NCBI GenBank assembly: GCA_965660325.1
Contig: CBFHZL010000002.1
Span: 1 to 64,000 of the forward strand
From: Acidiluteibacter sp965660325
GTDB lineage: Bacteria; Bacteroidota; Bacteroidia; Flavobacteriales_E; Vicingaceae
Reading direction: 5' to 3'
Length of the DNA stretch: 64,000 nt
A model generated the notes under the pieces. That model made no database searches. It was not told the DNA's origin and saw nothing but the letters and a program-made list of their open reading frames with translations. This document shows, piece after piece, positions 34,752 through 44,187 of this stretch; position 1 is the first letter of the stretch, and each line of letters begins with the position of its first letter. The position numbers and the translations under genes are program-made.

Positions 34752-36989
34752 ATGGAAGACAATACATTGAACGAAGCAACCGTAGAAACGGCAGTTGAAT
34801 TGGGATTACTACCTGAGGAATTTGAATTAATCAAGAAAATTTTGGGTCGTACACCCAACTTTACAGAAGTAAGTATTTATTCTGTAATGTGGTCGGAGCA
34901 TTGCTCGTACAAGAATTCCATTACTTGGTTGAAAAAGTTACCAAAGGAAGGCCCACATATGCTGGCCGAAGCCGGTGAGGAAAACGCAGGTTTAGTAGAT
35001 ATTGGTGATGGATTAGCTTGTGCATTTAAAATTGAATCACACAATCACCCATCAGCTTTAGAGCCTTTTCAAGGAGCAGCAACTGGGGTAGGTGGTATCA
35101 ACCGTGATATTTTTACCATGGGAGCTCGTCCGATCGCACAATTGAATTCATTGCGTTTTGGATCTATCGATTCTGATCGAACGAAATGGTTGATGAAAGG
35201 CGTGGTAAAAGGAATTGGAAGTTATGGTAATGCATTTGGTATTCCGGTAGTGGGTGGAGAAGTATTCTTTGATGAGTGCTACAACACAAACCCTTTGGTA
35301 AATGCCATGTCTGCGGGAATTATGAAGGCGGATAAAATGATTTCTGCGACTTCTTACGGAGTTGGTAACCCTGTTTATATTGTTGGTTCTGCTACCGGTA
35401 AAGATGGAATTCACGGAGCAGCATTTGCTTCCAAAGATATTACCGAAGAGTCAGCAAATGATTTACCAGCAGTACAAGTAGGAGATCCATTTCAAGAGAA
35501 ATTATTGTTAGAAGCTTCTTTAGAGTTAGCTGAAACCGATGCAATTATTGGAATGCAAGATATGGGTGCAGCCGGAATTACCTGTTCTACCTCAGAAATG
35601 AGTGGAAAAGAAGGATTCGGGATGACCATCGACTTAGATAAAGTGCCTACACGACAAGAAGGGATGAAGCCATTTGAGATTTTATTGTCAGAGTCTCAAG
35701 AGCGTATGTTGGTCGTAGTAAAGAAAGGAAGAGAAGCTGAGGTAGAAGCGATCTTTGATAAATGGGACTTGAATTGCGAGCAAATCGGTGAAGTAACCGA
35801 GGGCGGACAATTAGAATACTATATGGGTGGCAAGTTAGTTGCTCATGTACCTGCAGAATCATTGGTTTTAGGCGGTGGAGCTCCAATTTATGAAAGAGAG
35901 TACAAAGAGCCGGCTTATTTCGCAGAAAATCAAAAGTTCAAGATAGAATCAGTAGAGGAGCCAAAAGACTTAAAAGAAGTGGCTTACTTCTTAATTAATC
36001 ATCCGAACATCGCTTCTAAAAAGTGGGTAATTGAGCAATACGACTCAATGGTTGGAACGATTAATATGAGTACCAACAAGCCTACTGATGCAGGTATTGT
36101 AAACATCAAAGGATTGAATAAAGCGTTGGCTTTCACGGTAGATTGTAATGCACGATATGTGAATGCCAACCCTGAAGAAGGTTGTGCTATTGCAGTAGCA
36201 GAGGCAGCTAGAAATATTATTTGTTCAGGTGGAGAGCCTTCAGCAATCACCAACTGCTTGAATTTCGGTAACCCTTACAATCCTGAAGTATATTGGCAGT
36301 TTGTAGGAGCGATTAAAGGAATGAAAAAGAGTTGTGAGAAATTCCAAACGCCTGTTACTGGTGGAAACGTGAGTTTCTACAACCAGAGCATGCAGAATGG
36401 AAAGGATGTACCGGTATTCCCAACGCCAACTATTGGAATGATGGGGATCGTATCAGACAAGAAAAACATCACGACTTTGGCTTTCCAAAATGAAGGAGAT
36501 TTGATTTACCTAATTGGTGGGGCTCAAAACGACATCAATTCATCTGAATATTTATATGCTTACCATAAAGTAAAGCAATCACCTTCTCCATACTTTAATT
36601 TGGATGAGGAGCATGCATTGCAGAATCAGGTAAAAACGCTGATTCAAGCAGGTATGTTAAACTCAGCGCATGATGTTGCAGATGGTGGTTTATTCATTAC
36701 TTTATTAGAGGCAGGTATGCCAAACGGTTTTGGTTTCTCTGTAGAAACAGATAGCGACTTTAGAAAAGATGCTTATTTATTCGGAGAAGCTCAAAGTAGA
36801 GTAGTGGTTTCTATCAGCCCAGATAACCAAGATGAGTTTGTAGAGCACATGGTCGCTTCCGGATTAGAGTATACCTTCCTTGGAACAGTAGAAGGAAAAG
36901 AAATGCTAATCGATGGAGATTCTTTTGGAACAGTAGCAGAAGCAAAGCACCAATTTGAAACCGCTTTAGCGAATAGATTGAATAGCTAA
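34752..36989 (+). CDS. purL: Phosphoribosylformylglycinamidine synthase subunit PurL (small type)
   Basis: 745 residues. It catalyses the ATP-dependent FGAR to FGAM step of purine synthesis in the cytosol. Motifs: SEHCSYKNS near the N-terminus, FKIESHNHPSALEPFQGAATGVGG (only part quoted elsewhere) containing HNHPS, GMQDMGAAGI, and the repeat half with ITNCLNFGNP and HDVADGG. The size is that of the small PurL, which needs PurS and PurQ as partners; neither is adjacent. Single-gene transcript with a clear promoter and an intrinsic terminator. Confidence 0.96.
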   Translation: MEDNTLNEATVETAVELGLLPEEFELIKKILGRTPNFTEVSIYSVMWSEHCSYKNSITWLKKLPKEGPHMLAEAGEENAGLVDIGDGLACAFKIESHNHPSALEPFQGAATGVGGINRDIFTMGARPIAQLNSLRFGSIDSDRTKWLMKGVVKGIGSYGNAFGIPVVGGEVFFDECYNTNPLVNAMSAGIMKADKMISATSYGVGNPVYIVGSATGKDGIHGAAFASKDITEESANDLPAVQVGDPFQEKLLLEASLELAETDAIIGMQDMGAAGITCSTSEMSGKEGFGMTIDLDKVPTRQEGMKPFEILLSESQERMLVVVKKGREAEVEAIFDKWDLNCEQIGEVTEGGQLEYYMGGKLVAHVPAESLVLGGGAPIYEREYKEPAYFAENQKFKIESVEEPKDLKEVAYFLINHPNIASKKWVIEQYDSMVGTINMSTNKPTDAGIVNIKGLNKALAFTVDCNARYVNANPEEGCAIAVAEAARNIICSGGEPSAITNCLNFGNPYNPEVYWQFVGAIKGMKKSCEKFQTPVTGGNVSFYNQSMQNGKDVPVFPTPTIGMMGIVSDKKNITTLAFQNEGDLIYLIGGAQNDINSSEYLYAYHKVKQSPSPYFNLDEEHALQNQVKTLIQAGMLNSAHDVADGGLFITLLEAGMPNGFGFSVETDSDFRKDAYLFGEAQSRVVVSISPDNQDEFVEHMVASGLEYTFLGTVEGKEMLIDGDSFGTVAEAKHQFETALANRLNS

Positions 36990-37014
36990 TTAGGCTAAAT
37001 AGATAAAAAAGCAA

Positions 37015-37047
37015 AAGCATTCTTCCGAAAGGAGGGATGCTTTTTTT
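37015..37047 (+). terminator. Intrinsic terminator after purL (copy 1 of a duplicated hairpin)
   Basis: A 12-bp stem (AAGCATTCTTCC with GGAGGGATGCTT, including G-U pairs) capped by a GAAA tetraloop and followed by seven T. 33 nt of it (37016-37048) are identical to the terminator at 39744-39776. Confidence 0.92.
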
Positions 37048-37176
37048 GGTTTAGGGATGATTTATTATCAGTGTGGAATTGATGAGCTCATACAACCAAG
37101 AATCTATTTCTACCGTCTTGTTGTCATAAAATATTGTATAACTTACAATTTCATTTAATGCTCAAACTCTAAACCA

Positions 37177-39720
37177 ATGAAAAGCTGTTTATCCTACTCT
37201 ATCATTTTAATGTGTTTTATTGGTCAACTTTCAGCTCAGCAATTAAGCTTTGAAAGGGTGTATGCTGACGAATTTAAGTCTGAATTTTACCCATCTGATT
37301 TTGGAAAGTTTGTAAAAGGAGATTTAGATAATGATGGTGATATAGATGTAATAATAACAGCCTTAAATGGAAGTTCTGCCTATATTAATGATGGGTTAGG
37401 AAATTATACAATTGAAAGTTATTTGTTTAGTCCTGTTAGTTGGTCACGAGACTTGGGTGATATAGATGGAGACGGTGATTTAGATTTTGTTACCTCAGGG
37501 GAGTTAGCTTTCAATCAATATAAGACGGATATGATGCTGAATGATGGTAATGGAAATTTTACAGTTAGCCAACAAACCTTACCGTCGGTAACATTTTCTG
37601 CTACCATTTTTGGTGACGTCGATGGAGATAATGATTTAGATCTTTTTATTACGGGTCAAGGAGAAAGAGGAACTATTATTACTGAATTATATTTAAATGA
37701 TGGTTTAGGTGGGTTTTCATTAGATACAAATAATATTTTTCAACAACTGAAGAATAGTGATGCCATTTTCTTTGATATAGACAATGATTCTGATTTAGAC
37801 CTGATCTATTCTGGTGAGGACTTAAACGGGTTAAAGTTTACTACCACATATAAAAATAACGGATTCGGTTACTTTTCTGTTGATACAACAAATACGCTAA
37901 TAGGAATTTCTGCAGGAAAGTTGTTTTTTGCAGATATAGATAACGATGGGGATAATGATTTTTTAATACTTGATGCTGTACATCAAAATCTTGCATCTCA
38001 AGTTTTTTTATATTCCAATAATGGAAGTGGGCTATTTAGTTTAGATAGCACTACCAGTTTTCCCAATATGTCTTGGGCTAATTTGTCTATATTAGATATA
38101 AATAATGACAATAAGTTAGATATGATATTTACTGGAAGTATAAATAATACTGCCATGACTCAAGTATTTAATTTTGAAAGTGGTCAGCTTAGAGAGGATA
38201 CATTAATTGATTTAATTGATGTTCAATATGGCTTTGTCATTCCATTACATCTTAATACAGATGTGTTTGAAGATTTAGTGGTATTTGGCAATCAGCCTAG
38301 CTCTGGAAGTTTTGCTGCCACATATTTGAGCGACCAAAATGGTGGTTTTTATGAAAAGAAAGCTTCAAATATTGAGGGTTTAAGATGGGGAGTTGTAGAG
38401 CATGCAGATATTGATGGTGACCAAGATCAAGATTTATTTATGACAGGAAATGATGTAATTCATCAGGCTAAATCTTTACTCTATAAAAATGATGGAAGTG
38501 GAAACTTTCAATTGTCAAATAGCCAAATAATTGGAGTAAAGCAAGGACAGTCTGTTTTTGCCGACTTAGATCAAGATTTAGATATGGATTTGATTATTAC
38601 AGGTAGAGACATTAATGACGTTCCCCAATCAAAAATTTATTTCAACGATGGACAAGGGAATTATACAGAAGATACAGTTAGTAAACTAGAAGGAGTTTAC
38701 CATAGCTCTGTAGCCGTGACAGATTTCAATAATGATGGTGAGCAGGATATTATTATAACTGGTAATCTTACAACAAGTTCTAGTAGGACTAAATTATACT
38801 TTGGTCAGAATGGAGTATTTGTGTTAGATACCACTTGTTTAATTAAAGACCTAGGGTTTGGTAGTATTTCAGTAGCGGATGTTGATGGCGATAGTGATAT
38901 TGATGTTTTTATTTCAGGAGAAGATACGGATTCAAACTCAGTTGGTAATTGGAGTAGATCTGCACTGCTATACATAAATGACGGGTCTGGGAACTTTGCT
39001 TTATCCTTACATAATGATTCCTTATTCCAAGTATCAGGAGGGGTTTCAGAGTTAGCCGATCTTGATAATGATGGAGACTTCGATTTGGTGTTTACAGGTC
39101 ATGCTCCTGCAATTCCTGGGGGAACTTATGTTTATTTAAATAATGGGCTAGGTAAGTTTACTCAATCAAGTTTTTATGCTGGTAACTTGAATGTTTATCA
39201 ACAAGTGTTATCTGATTTTGATAATGATAACGATTTGGATATTATTATGAAAATAAATAATAACATTGGAAGTCAAGTTTATTTAAATGATAATTCGGGT
39301 AACTTTTCACCAATGCCGAATCATGATTTATTATTTTCTGTGAATGGAGGAGCTGCTTACTTCGATGTAGATGGTGATAATGATATTGATGTTTTATTTT
39401 CAGGTATCAGTATATTTGGGACAAACACTTTCTTCCTTTACCGCAACAACCTAATATCAAAAGTAGGGCTTGAAAAAAGAAGCATAAAGGATCAATTTAT
39501 GCTTTTTCCTAATCCTTCTAATGGGGTAATTTCTATAGTCGATGATAATCAAGAAATAGAGCGATTGGAGCTGTATAATTTAAATGGTCAATTAATCACG
39601 TCGCGTGAGTTGTCTCAAAATACTTCTCACCAAATAGAGTTACCAGAACAAAAAGGGATTTACTTATTGATGATTTATACAGAAAATAATCAATCAGCAC
39701 AGCGAGTGGTGAGGTATTAG
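37177..39720 (+). CDS. FG-GAP/VCBS-repeat surface protein with type A T9SS tail
   Basis: 847 residues. Signal peptide (about 20 residues, GQLSAQ), then at least 13 copies of the D-x-D-x-D-x-D-x-D calcium-loop motif (for example DLDNDGDID, DIDGDGDLD, DVDGDNDID) spaced roughly 45-60 residues apart, the signature of FG-GAP/VCBS beta-propeller repeats. The T9SS type A tail begins near residue 775 (LFPNPSNGVISIVDD ... QRVVRY). An exported, probably calcium-stabilised surface protein; ligand unknown. Flanked by two identical terminators. No strong promoter box seen in the 129 nt before it. Confidence 0.88.
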   Translation: MKSCLSYSIILMCFIGQLSAQQLSFERVYADEFKSEFYPSDFGKFVKGDLDNDGDIDVIITALNGSSAYINDGLGNYTIESYLFSPVSWSRDLGDIDGDGDLDFVTSGELAFNQYKTDMMLNDGNGNFTVSQQTLPSVTFSATIFGDVDGDNDLDLFITGQGERGTIITELYLNDGLGGFSLDTNNIFQQLKNSDAIFFDIDNDSDLDLIYSGEDLNGLKFTTTYKNNGFGYFSVDTTNTLIGISAGKLFFADIDNDGDNDFLILDAVHQNLASQVFLYSNNGSGLFSLDSTTSFPNMSWANLSILDINNDNKLDMIFTGSINNTAMTQVFNFESGQLREDTLIDLIDVQYGFVIPLHLNTDVFEDLVVFGNQPSSGSFAATYLSDQNGGFYEKKASNIEGLRWGVVEHADIDGDQDQDLFMTGNDVIHQAKSLLYKNDGSGNFQLSNSQIIGVKQGQSVFADLDQDLDMDLIITGRDINDVPQSKIYFNDGQGNYTEDTVSKLEGVYHSSVAVTDFNNDGEQDIIITGNLTTSSSRTKLYFGQNGVFVLDTTCLIKDLGFGSISVADVDGDSDIDVFISGEDTDSNSVGNWSRSALLYINDGSGNFALSLHNDSLFQVSGGVSELADLDNDGDFDLVFTGHAPAIPGGTYVYLNNGLGKFTQSSFYAGNLNVYQQVLSDFDNDNDLDIIMKINNNIGSQVYLNDNSGNFSPMPNHDLLFSVNGGAAYFDVDGDNDIDVLFSGISIFGTNTFFLYRNNLISKVGLEKRSIKDQFMLFPNPSNGVISIVDDNQEIERLELYNLNGQLITSRELSQNTSHQIELPEQKGIYLLMIYTENNQSAQRVVRY

Positions 39721-39743
39721 GTTGGCATAATTAATAAAGCAAT

Positions 39744-39775
39744 AGCATTCTTCCGAAAGGAGGGATGCTTTTTTT
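39744..39775 (+). terminator. Intrinsic terminator after the FG-GAP gene (copy 2)
   Basis: The same hairpin as after purL: AGCATTCTTCC, GAAA loop, GGAGGGATGCT and seven T. Identical over 33 nt to 37016-37048. Confidence 0.92.
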
Positions 39776-39818
39776 GCTCTATTTTCTTTAAATGATTTAT
39801 TCCCTTATCTTTAACCGT

Positions 39819-40517
39819 ATGGAGGACATCGATAAGCATTTAGGAATAAAAGCTTGGGCGGAAGAAGATCGTCCAAGAGAAAAGCTACTGCTAAAAGGTA
39901 AAACAGCACTGAGTGATGCTGAATTAATCGCCATCTTGATTGGTTCAGGGAGTAGGGATGAGTCAGCTGTTGACCTTTCAAAGCGGATCTTGTCTGTGGC
40001 TAAAAACAACTTAAATGAACTTGGTAAATTGGGTATTCCGGAATTGCAAAAATTCAAAGGAATTGGAGAGGCTAAAGCGATTTCCATTACAGCTGCCTTA
40101 GAATTAGGGAGGCGACGCAAACAAAGTGATCCGTTGAAACGTGTCAAGATTACATCAAGTAATTCTGTTTATGAAGTCATGCGCGAAGTAATGGACGACC
40201 TTCCGCATGAAGAGTTTTGGGTGCTGTTGCTCAACAGAGCAAACCAAGTGATCGAAAAGGTAAACATTAGTAAAGGAGGTGTCAGTCAAACAGTAGTGGA
40301 CGCCAAAATTGTGTTTAAAATGGCCCTAGATCGGTTGGCATCTTCGATAATTTTATGCCACAATCACCCATCGGGAAACTTAAAGCCAAGCGAAGCGGAT
40401 AAACAATTGACTAAAAAAATTAAGGAAGCGGGAAGAATTTTGGATCTTCCGATATTGGATCACCTGATTTTCGCAGACAATACTTACTTTAGCTTCGCAG
40501 ACGAAGGCTTACTATAA
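39819..40517 (+). CDS. radC: RadC/JAB-domain protein
   Basis: About 232 residues. An N-terminal helix-hairpin-helix-like region (IKAWAEEDRPREKLL, then FKGIGEAKA) precedes a JAB/MPN metal domain with CHNHPSGNLKPSEAD, whose His-x-His...Asp ligands bind zinc. RadC proteins were named for DNA repair, but a role in repair is not firmly established. The ATG at 39819 is chosen because a near-match -7 box TATCTTTA lies at 39806-39813; an in-frame ATG at 39792 is the alternative. The next gene starts right after the stop. Confidence 0.9.
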   Translation: MEDIDKHLGIKAWAEEDRPREKLLLKGKTALSDAELIAILIGSGSRDESAVDLSKRILSVAKNNLNELGKLGIPELQKFKGIGEAKAISITAALELGRRRKQSDPLKRVKITSSNSVYEVMREVMDDLPHEEFWVLLLNRANQVIEKVNISKGGVSQTVVDAKIVFKMALDRLASSIILCHNHPSGNLKPSEADKQLTKKIKEAGRILDLPILDHLIFADNTYFSFADEGLL

Positions 40518-41822
40518 ATGATATTAATTTACACCCATAAGAAGACCAACCGAGTGAGCTATACGCTTGACTTGATTTTTAGGCAACTTTTGGGTCTTCA
40601 AATCACAGTAACTACTGATAAGGAACAATTCTTAAAGGAAGATGGCCCAAAGTTATCCTATACTTTTCGGCCGTTAGCCGATGAACTTCACCTAACAGCA
40701 GTTGATTTTCTATTTCAGATAGGAATAGTAGAACAAGAATTAAAAGTTTTCGAAGTGGATGGTTTTCCCGCTTTCTTTAAAACAAAAGAGACGTCATTAT
40801 TTCCTTTTGATTTGTTTGCTTTATCATTCTATCTGGTTTCTAGATACGAAGAGTATTTGCCACATATCCGTGATCACTACGACCGTTTTGACCCTAAAGA
40901 AAGTATTGCTGTAAAAAATAGATTCATCAAACGTCCATTAATTAACCTTTGGGTAAATCGATTAAGAGATCGACTATTGGAAGCCTTTCCGCAATTGGAA
41001 TTCAAGCAACCAACTTATCAGTTTATTCCCACCTTAGATGTAGATAATGCATATGCTTACAAGCAAAAAGGTGTAGTTAGAACCATTGGAGCAGCGGCAA
41101 AGTTGGGACTAAAGTTTCAGTTTAGAAAGTTAGTGCAACAGCAGAGAGCGGTTTTTGGGCTGCAGGCTGACCCATATGATACGTTTGAACATTTAAATGC
41201 GGTTCATGAGGAGTTTAACGTTCGTCCTATTTACTTCTTTTTGGTTGCTGACTATGGTTTAAACGATAAAAATGTGCCCTTTGAAAGTCGGAAGTTTCAA
41301 TACTTAATCAAATCAACTGCTGATGTAGCCGACATTGGAATTCATCCTGGGTTTATTTCCAATCAAAACACCGATAAATTAGAAAAGGAAATCAAACGAT
41401 TATCAGGTGTTTTAAAACGAGACATTACCAAAAGCAGGCAGCATTTTCTAAAAATTACCCTTCCAGATACTTATAGAAATTTATTGCACTTCGATATTGA
41501 GGAAGATTACTCCATGGGTTATGCCGCTACCATGGGCTTTCGCGCAAGTATTTGTACACCTTTTTACTTCTATGACTTAGATCTGGAAATGAAAACGGAC
41601 TTAAAAGTATTTCCTTTTGCCATCATGGATGCAAGCCTTAAATTTTACTATGACTATACAGTAGAAGAGGCGAAAGAAGCCATTGATGAAATGATTCAGG
41701 AGGTAAAAGCTGTGGATGGCACATTTATTAGTTTGTGGCATAATGAAAGCTTATCTGATCAAGACATCTGGGTAGGATGGAAAGAAATTTACGCCTACTT
41801 ATTGAAGCGGGCTTCCAAATAG
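40518..41822 (+). CDS. Polysaccharide deacetylase-like protein (DUF7033-type N-terminus)
   Basis: 434 residues. The N-terminal half (ILIYTHKKTNRVSYTLDLIF, LSYTFRPLADELHLT) matches a domain I associate with Bacteroidota deacetylase-like proteins. The C-terminal half carries a NodB-like fold with FIPTLDVDNAYAY (metal-ligand Asp pair), IGIHPGF and SLWHNESLSD (late His). It starts with the base after the radC stop, so it is translationally coupled. It could remove N- or O-acetyl groups from a glycan, but a signal peptide is lacking. Confidence 0.75.
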   Translation: MILIYTHKKTNRVSYTLDLIFRQLLGLQITVTTDKEQFLKEDGPKLSYTFRPLADELHLTAVDFLFQIGIVEQELKVFEVDGFPAFFKTKETSLFPFDLFALSFYLVSRYEEYLPHIRDHYDRFDPKESIAVKNRFIKRPLINLWVNRLRDRLLEAFPQLEFKQPTYQFIPTLDVDNAYAYKQKGVVRTIGAAAKLGLKFQFRKLVQQQRAVFGLQADPYDTFEHLNAVHEEFNVRPIYFFLVADYGLNDKNVPFESRKFQYLIKSTADVADIGIHPGFISNQNTDKLEKEIKRLSGVLKRDITKSRQHFLKITLPDTYRNLLHFDIEEDYSMGYAATMGFRASICTPFYFYDLDLEMKTDLKVFPFAIMDASLKFYYDYTVEEAKEAIDEMIQEVKAVDGTFISLWHNESLSDQDIWVGWKEIYAYLLKRASK

Positions 41823-41901
41823 GATATTCTCCTGCATTTAATCGGCTTTTTGGTTATCAATCAACAAATAAAATAGGCATATTTGTAAAAAAATAGAAGA
41901 C

Positions 41902-42555
41902 ATGGCAAAGGTTAAGGTACTCGACAAAGAATTGTCCATCGCAAGCCAATTTATGGCAGAAATTAGGGATGTCAACATTCAAAAAGACAGTATGCGCTTT
42001 AGAAGAAATCTAGAGCGAATTGGCGAAATATTTGCCTACGAGATCAGTAAAACCATGTCTTATGACCAAAAGGAAGTACAGACTGCATTGGGTGTTTCAG
42101 ACGAGTTTGTATTCAAGCAGCAGCCTGTTATTGCCACAATCTTACGAGCCGGACTTCCTTTGCATCAAGGGTTGTTAAATTATTTTGATGCAGCGCAAAA
42201 TGGATTTATTTCTGCTTATCGAAAGCATCATAAAGACGGTACGTTTGATATTGAATTGGAATACCTTGCTTGTCCATCAATTGAAAAAAAGATTGTTATT
42301 TTGTCTGATCCGATGATTGCCACAGGGTCTTCTATTGTACTTGCTTACAAAGCACTGCTCTCAAAGGGAAAGCCGGCACATGTTCACATCGTTTCTGTAA
42401 TTGGTAGTACGGAAGGTTTAGAGTATGCTAAACGAAACCTGCCTAGTAATGTAACCATTTGGATGGCTGCATTGGATGAGGAGCTCACAGCTCAATCGTA
42501 CATTGTGCCAGGATTGGGCGATGCAGGTGATTTAGCCTTTGGAGAAAAAGAGTAA
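41902..42555 (+). CDS. upp: Uracil phosphoribosyltransferase
   Basis: 217 residues. It makes UMP from uracil and PRPP in pyrimidine salvage. Seen: ATILRAGLPLHQG (PRPP/uracil domain), ILSDPMIATGSSIVLAYKAL (PRPP-binding loop, quoted at 20 residues) and the C-terminal PGLGDAGDLAFG that closes on uracil. Length is normal. A near-match -7 box CATATTTG lies at 41878-41885, 16 nt before the ATG. The HAD phosphatase gene starts 1 nt after the stop. Confidence 0.93.
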   Translation: MAKVKVLDKELSIASQFMAEIRDVNIQKDSMRFRRNLERIGEIFAYEISKTMSYDQKEVQTALGVSDEFVFKQQPVIATILRAGLPLHQGLLNYFDAAQNGFISAYRKHHKDGTFDIELEYLACPSIEKKIVILSDPMIATGSSIVLAYKALLSKGKPAHVHIVSVIGSTEGLEYAKRNLPSNVTIWMAALDEELTAQSYIVPGLGDAGDLAFGEKE

Positions 42556-42556
42556 G

Positions 42557-43252
42557 ATGGCAAATTACGAACATGTATTTTTCGATCTAGATCGTACGCT
42601 TTGGGATTTCGAGCGCAACTCTTTGGAAACTATTCACGATTTATATCATGAATTTGAGCTCACCCATAAAAGCGTACCAAGCTTTGATGAATTTCTTGCG
42701 GTTTATCGGGTAAAAAACCAAGAATTGTGGGCATTGTATCGGGTAGGGAAAGTTACCAAAGACGAATTGCGCCAGCTTCGCTTTCACCTTTCCTTGCAGC
42801 ATTTTCATATCGATGATCGGAAAATGGCCTTGGCGTTTAATGACCGTTATGTGGAGACGTGCAGTGTAAAACCTCATTTGTTGCCAAATGCTTTGCCTGT
42901 TTTGGAGTACTTGAATGATAAATATGACCTGCACATTATTACCAACGGTTTTAAAGAAGCTCAGTTTGTAAAACTCAGAAACTCCGGAATTGAGCCATTT
43001 TTTAAAGAAGTGATTATCTCTGAGCTTTATGGAAAGTCAAAACCGCATCAAGAGATTTTTACACATGCATTTGATAGGAGTGGAGCAGCTGCTGAGCGAA
43101 GCATTATGGTTGGAGATGATTTTGAAGCCGATATTGTAGGCGCCAAAAATGCTGGTATGGATAGTGTTTACTTGGCTGAATTTCCTAAAAAATCACAGGT
43201 TAAACCTACACACCACATCAAAGGTTTGATAGAACTGAAAGAGATACTATAG
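42557..43252 (+). CDS. HAD-superfamily hydrolase, YjjG-like (noncanonical nucleotidase)
   Basis: About 231 residues. HAD motif I HVFFDLDRTLWDF (nucleophile Asp), motif II IITNGF, motif III Lys in YGKSKPHQEIF and motif IV MVGDDFEADIVGA are all present. The YjjG group dephosphorylates pyrimidine nucleoside monophosphates and keeps noncanonical ones low, in keeping with upp directly upstream. The ATG at 42557, 1 nt after the upp stop, is preferred to a longer TTG frame from 42539 overlapping upp. Confidence 0.88.
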   Translation: MANYEHVFFDLDRTLWDFERNSLETIHDLYHEFELTHKSVPSFDEFLAVYRVKNQELWALYRVGKVTKDELRQLRFHLSLQHFHIDDRKMALAFNDRYVETCSVKPHLLPNALPVLEYLNDKYDLHIITNGFKEAQFVKLRNSGIEPFFKEVIISELYGKSKPHQEIFTHAFDRSGAAAERSIMVGDDFEADIVGAKNAGMDSVYLAEFPKKSQVKPTHHIKGLIELKEIL

Positions 43253-43298
43253 TATTTCTATCAAGTTGATCTCAATCCCTAAACCCATTTGTTTTATG

Positions 43299-43335
43299 CT
43301 TTGTCATCCAGACCGGAGTCGATGGATAGGCAAAG
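43299..43335. repeat. REP-like imperfect palindrome
   Basis: Outer arms CTTTG and CAAAG, inner ATCCA with TGGAT, and a GAC-CGGA-GTC hairpin tip. It resembles the GTCATCCTGAGCGGAGTCGA-type palindrome that recurs in many bacterial genomes (recalled, not searched). The A-T pair inside the stem differs from that consensus on both arms, as in a compensatory change. It lies between convergent genes. Confidence 0.5.
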
Positions 43336-43437
43336 CACAAGTTTATAGATTAAACGAAAACTATTAATCACCTAGGGGTTAATTCTCCACTAAGACTCGG
43401 ACGGCTCCACAAACTTTTTATTAAAAGAAAAGTTATA

Positions 43438-43470
43438 ACCAAAAAAAGGCTTCAGTTTCCCAAAGCCTTT
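43438..43470 (-). terminator. Intrinsic terminator after psd
   Basis: An 8-bp stem (AAAGGCTT at 43444-43451 with AAGCCTTT at 43462-43469) and 10-nt loop, with a U-tract on the minus strand, about 23 nt after the psd stop. Confidence 0.87.
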
Positions 43471-43492
43471 TCAAATAAACTATATTCTTTTA

Positions 43493-44152
43493 CTACTGAA
43501 ATTCCCCAATTACATCGATTCCACCGGTAACTTTTTGCTCTAAGGCAACATTAATCTTGGTGCCAATTGGAAGAAATAAATCAACGCGAGAACCGAACTT
43601 AATAAATCCACATTCCGTTCCTTGCTCTACTTTTTCGCCTTCTTTACCATAAAATACAATTCTTCTAGCTAAAGCACCTGCAATTTGTCTAAACAATACA
43701 CTTCTGCCCTTAGCATCTTCTACCAATGCAGTCGTTCGCTCATTTTCAGTTGATGACTTTGGGTGCCATGCTACTAGAAATTTACCTGGGTGATACTTGA
43801 AATTTTTCAACGTTCCTGCAATCGGATACCGATTGTTATGCACATTTATTGGTGACATAAAAATAGAAACTTGAATTCTCTTTTCGTTGATAAACTCTGT
43901 TTCCTGAACTTCTTCAATAACTACTACTTTCCCATCACATGGAGAAATGATGTGATTCTCGTTAGTGGTAACTGTTCTGTTGGGACTTCTAAAAAATTGA
44001 AGAATTACGATAATTAGAAAAGCAGAAACAGCGTAGCCTAAATAGATTGCCCACGGGTAATCATTTAAAAATGTATGTGTTAATGCATTGATAATTGCTG
44101 AAACAATCAGAACCAAAACGATACTTGGGTAACCTTCTTTATGAAATGTCAT
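43493..44152 (-). CDS. psd: Phosphatidylserine decarboxylase
   Basis: 219 residues. The last step of phosphatidylethanolamine synthesis, at the inner membrane. N-terminal hydrophobic segments (residues 10-50), SPCDGKVVVIEEVQE, FMSPINVHNNRYPI and GFIKFGSRVDLFLP, where the Gly-Ser is the self-cleavage site that forms the pyruvoyl cofactor. This short form is the archaetidylserine-like type found in many bacteria. Follows cdsA by 35 nt with an internal promoter box. Confidence 0.93.
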   Translation of the reverse strand: MTFHKEGYPSIVLVLIVSAIINALTHTFLNDYPWAIYLGYAVSAFLIIVILQFFRSPNRTVTTNENHIISPCDGKVVVIEEVQETEFINEKRIQVSIFMSPINVHNNRYPIAGTLKNFKYHPGKFLVAWHPKSSTENERTTALVEDAKGRSVLFRQIAGALARRIVFYGKEGEKVEQGTECGFIKFGSRVDLFLPIGTKINVALEQKVTGGIDVIGEFQ

Positions 44153-44187
44153 GGTTATTGGTGTGGTTATATTAGGATGTGAAGATA

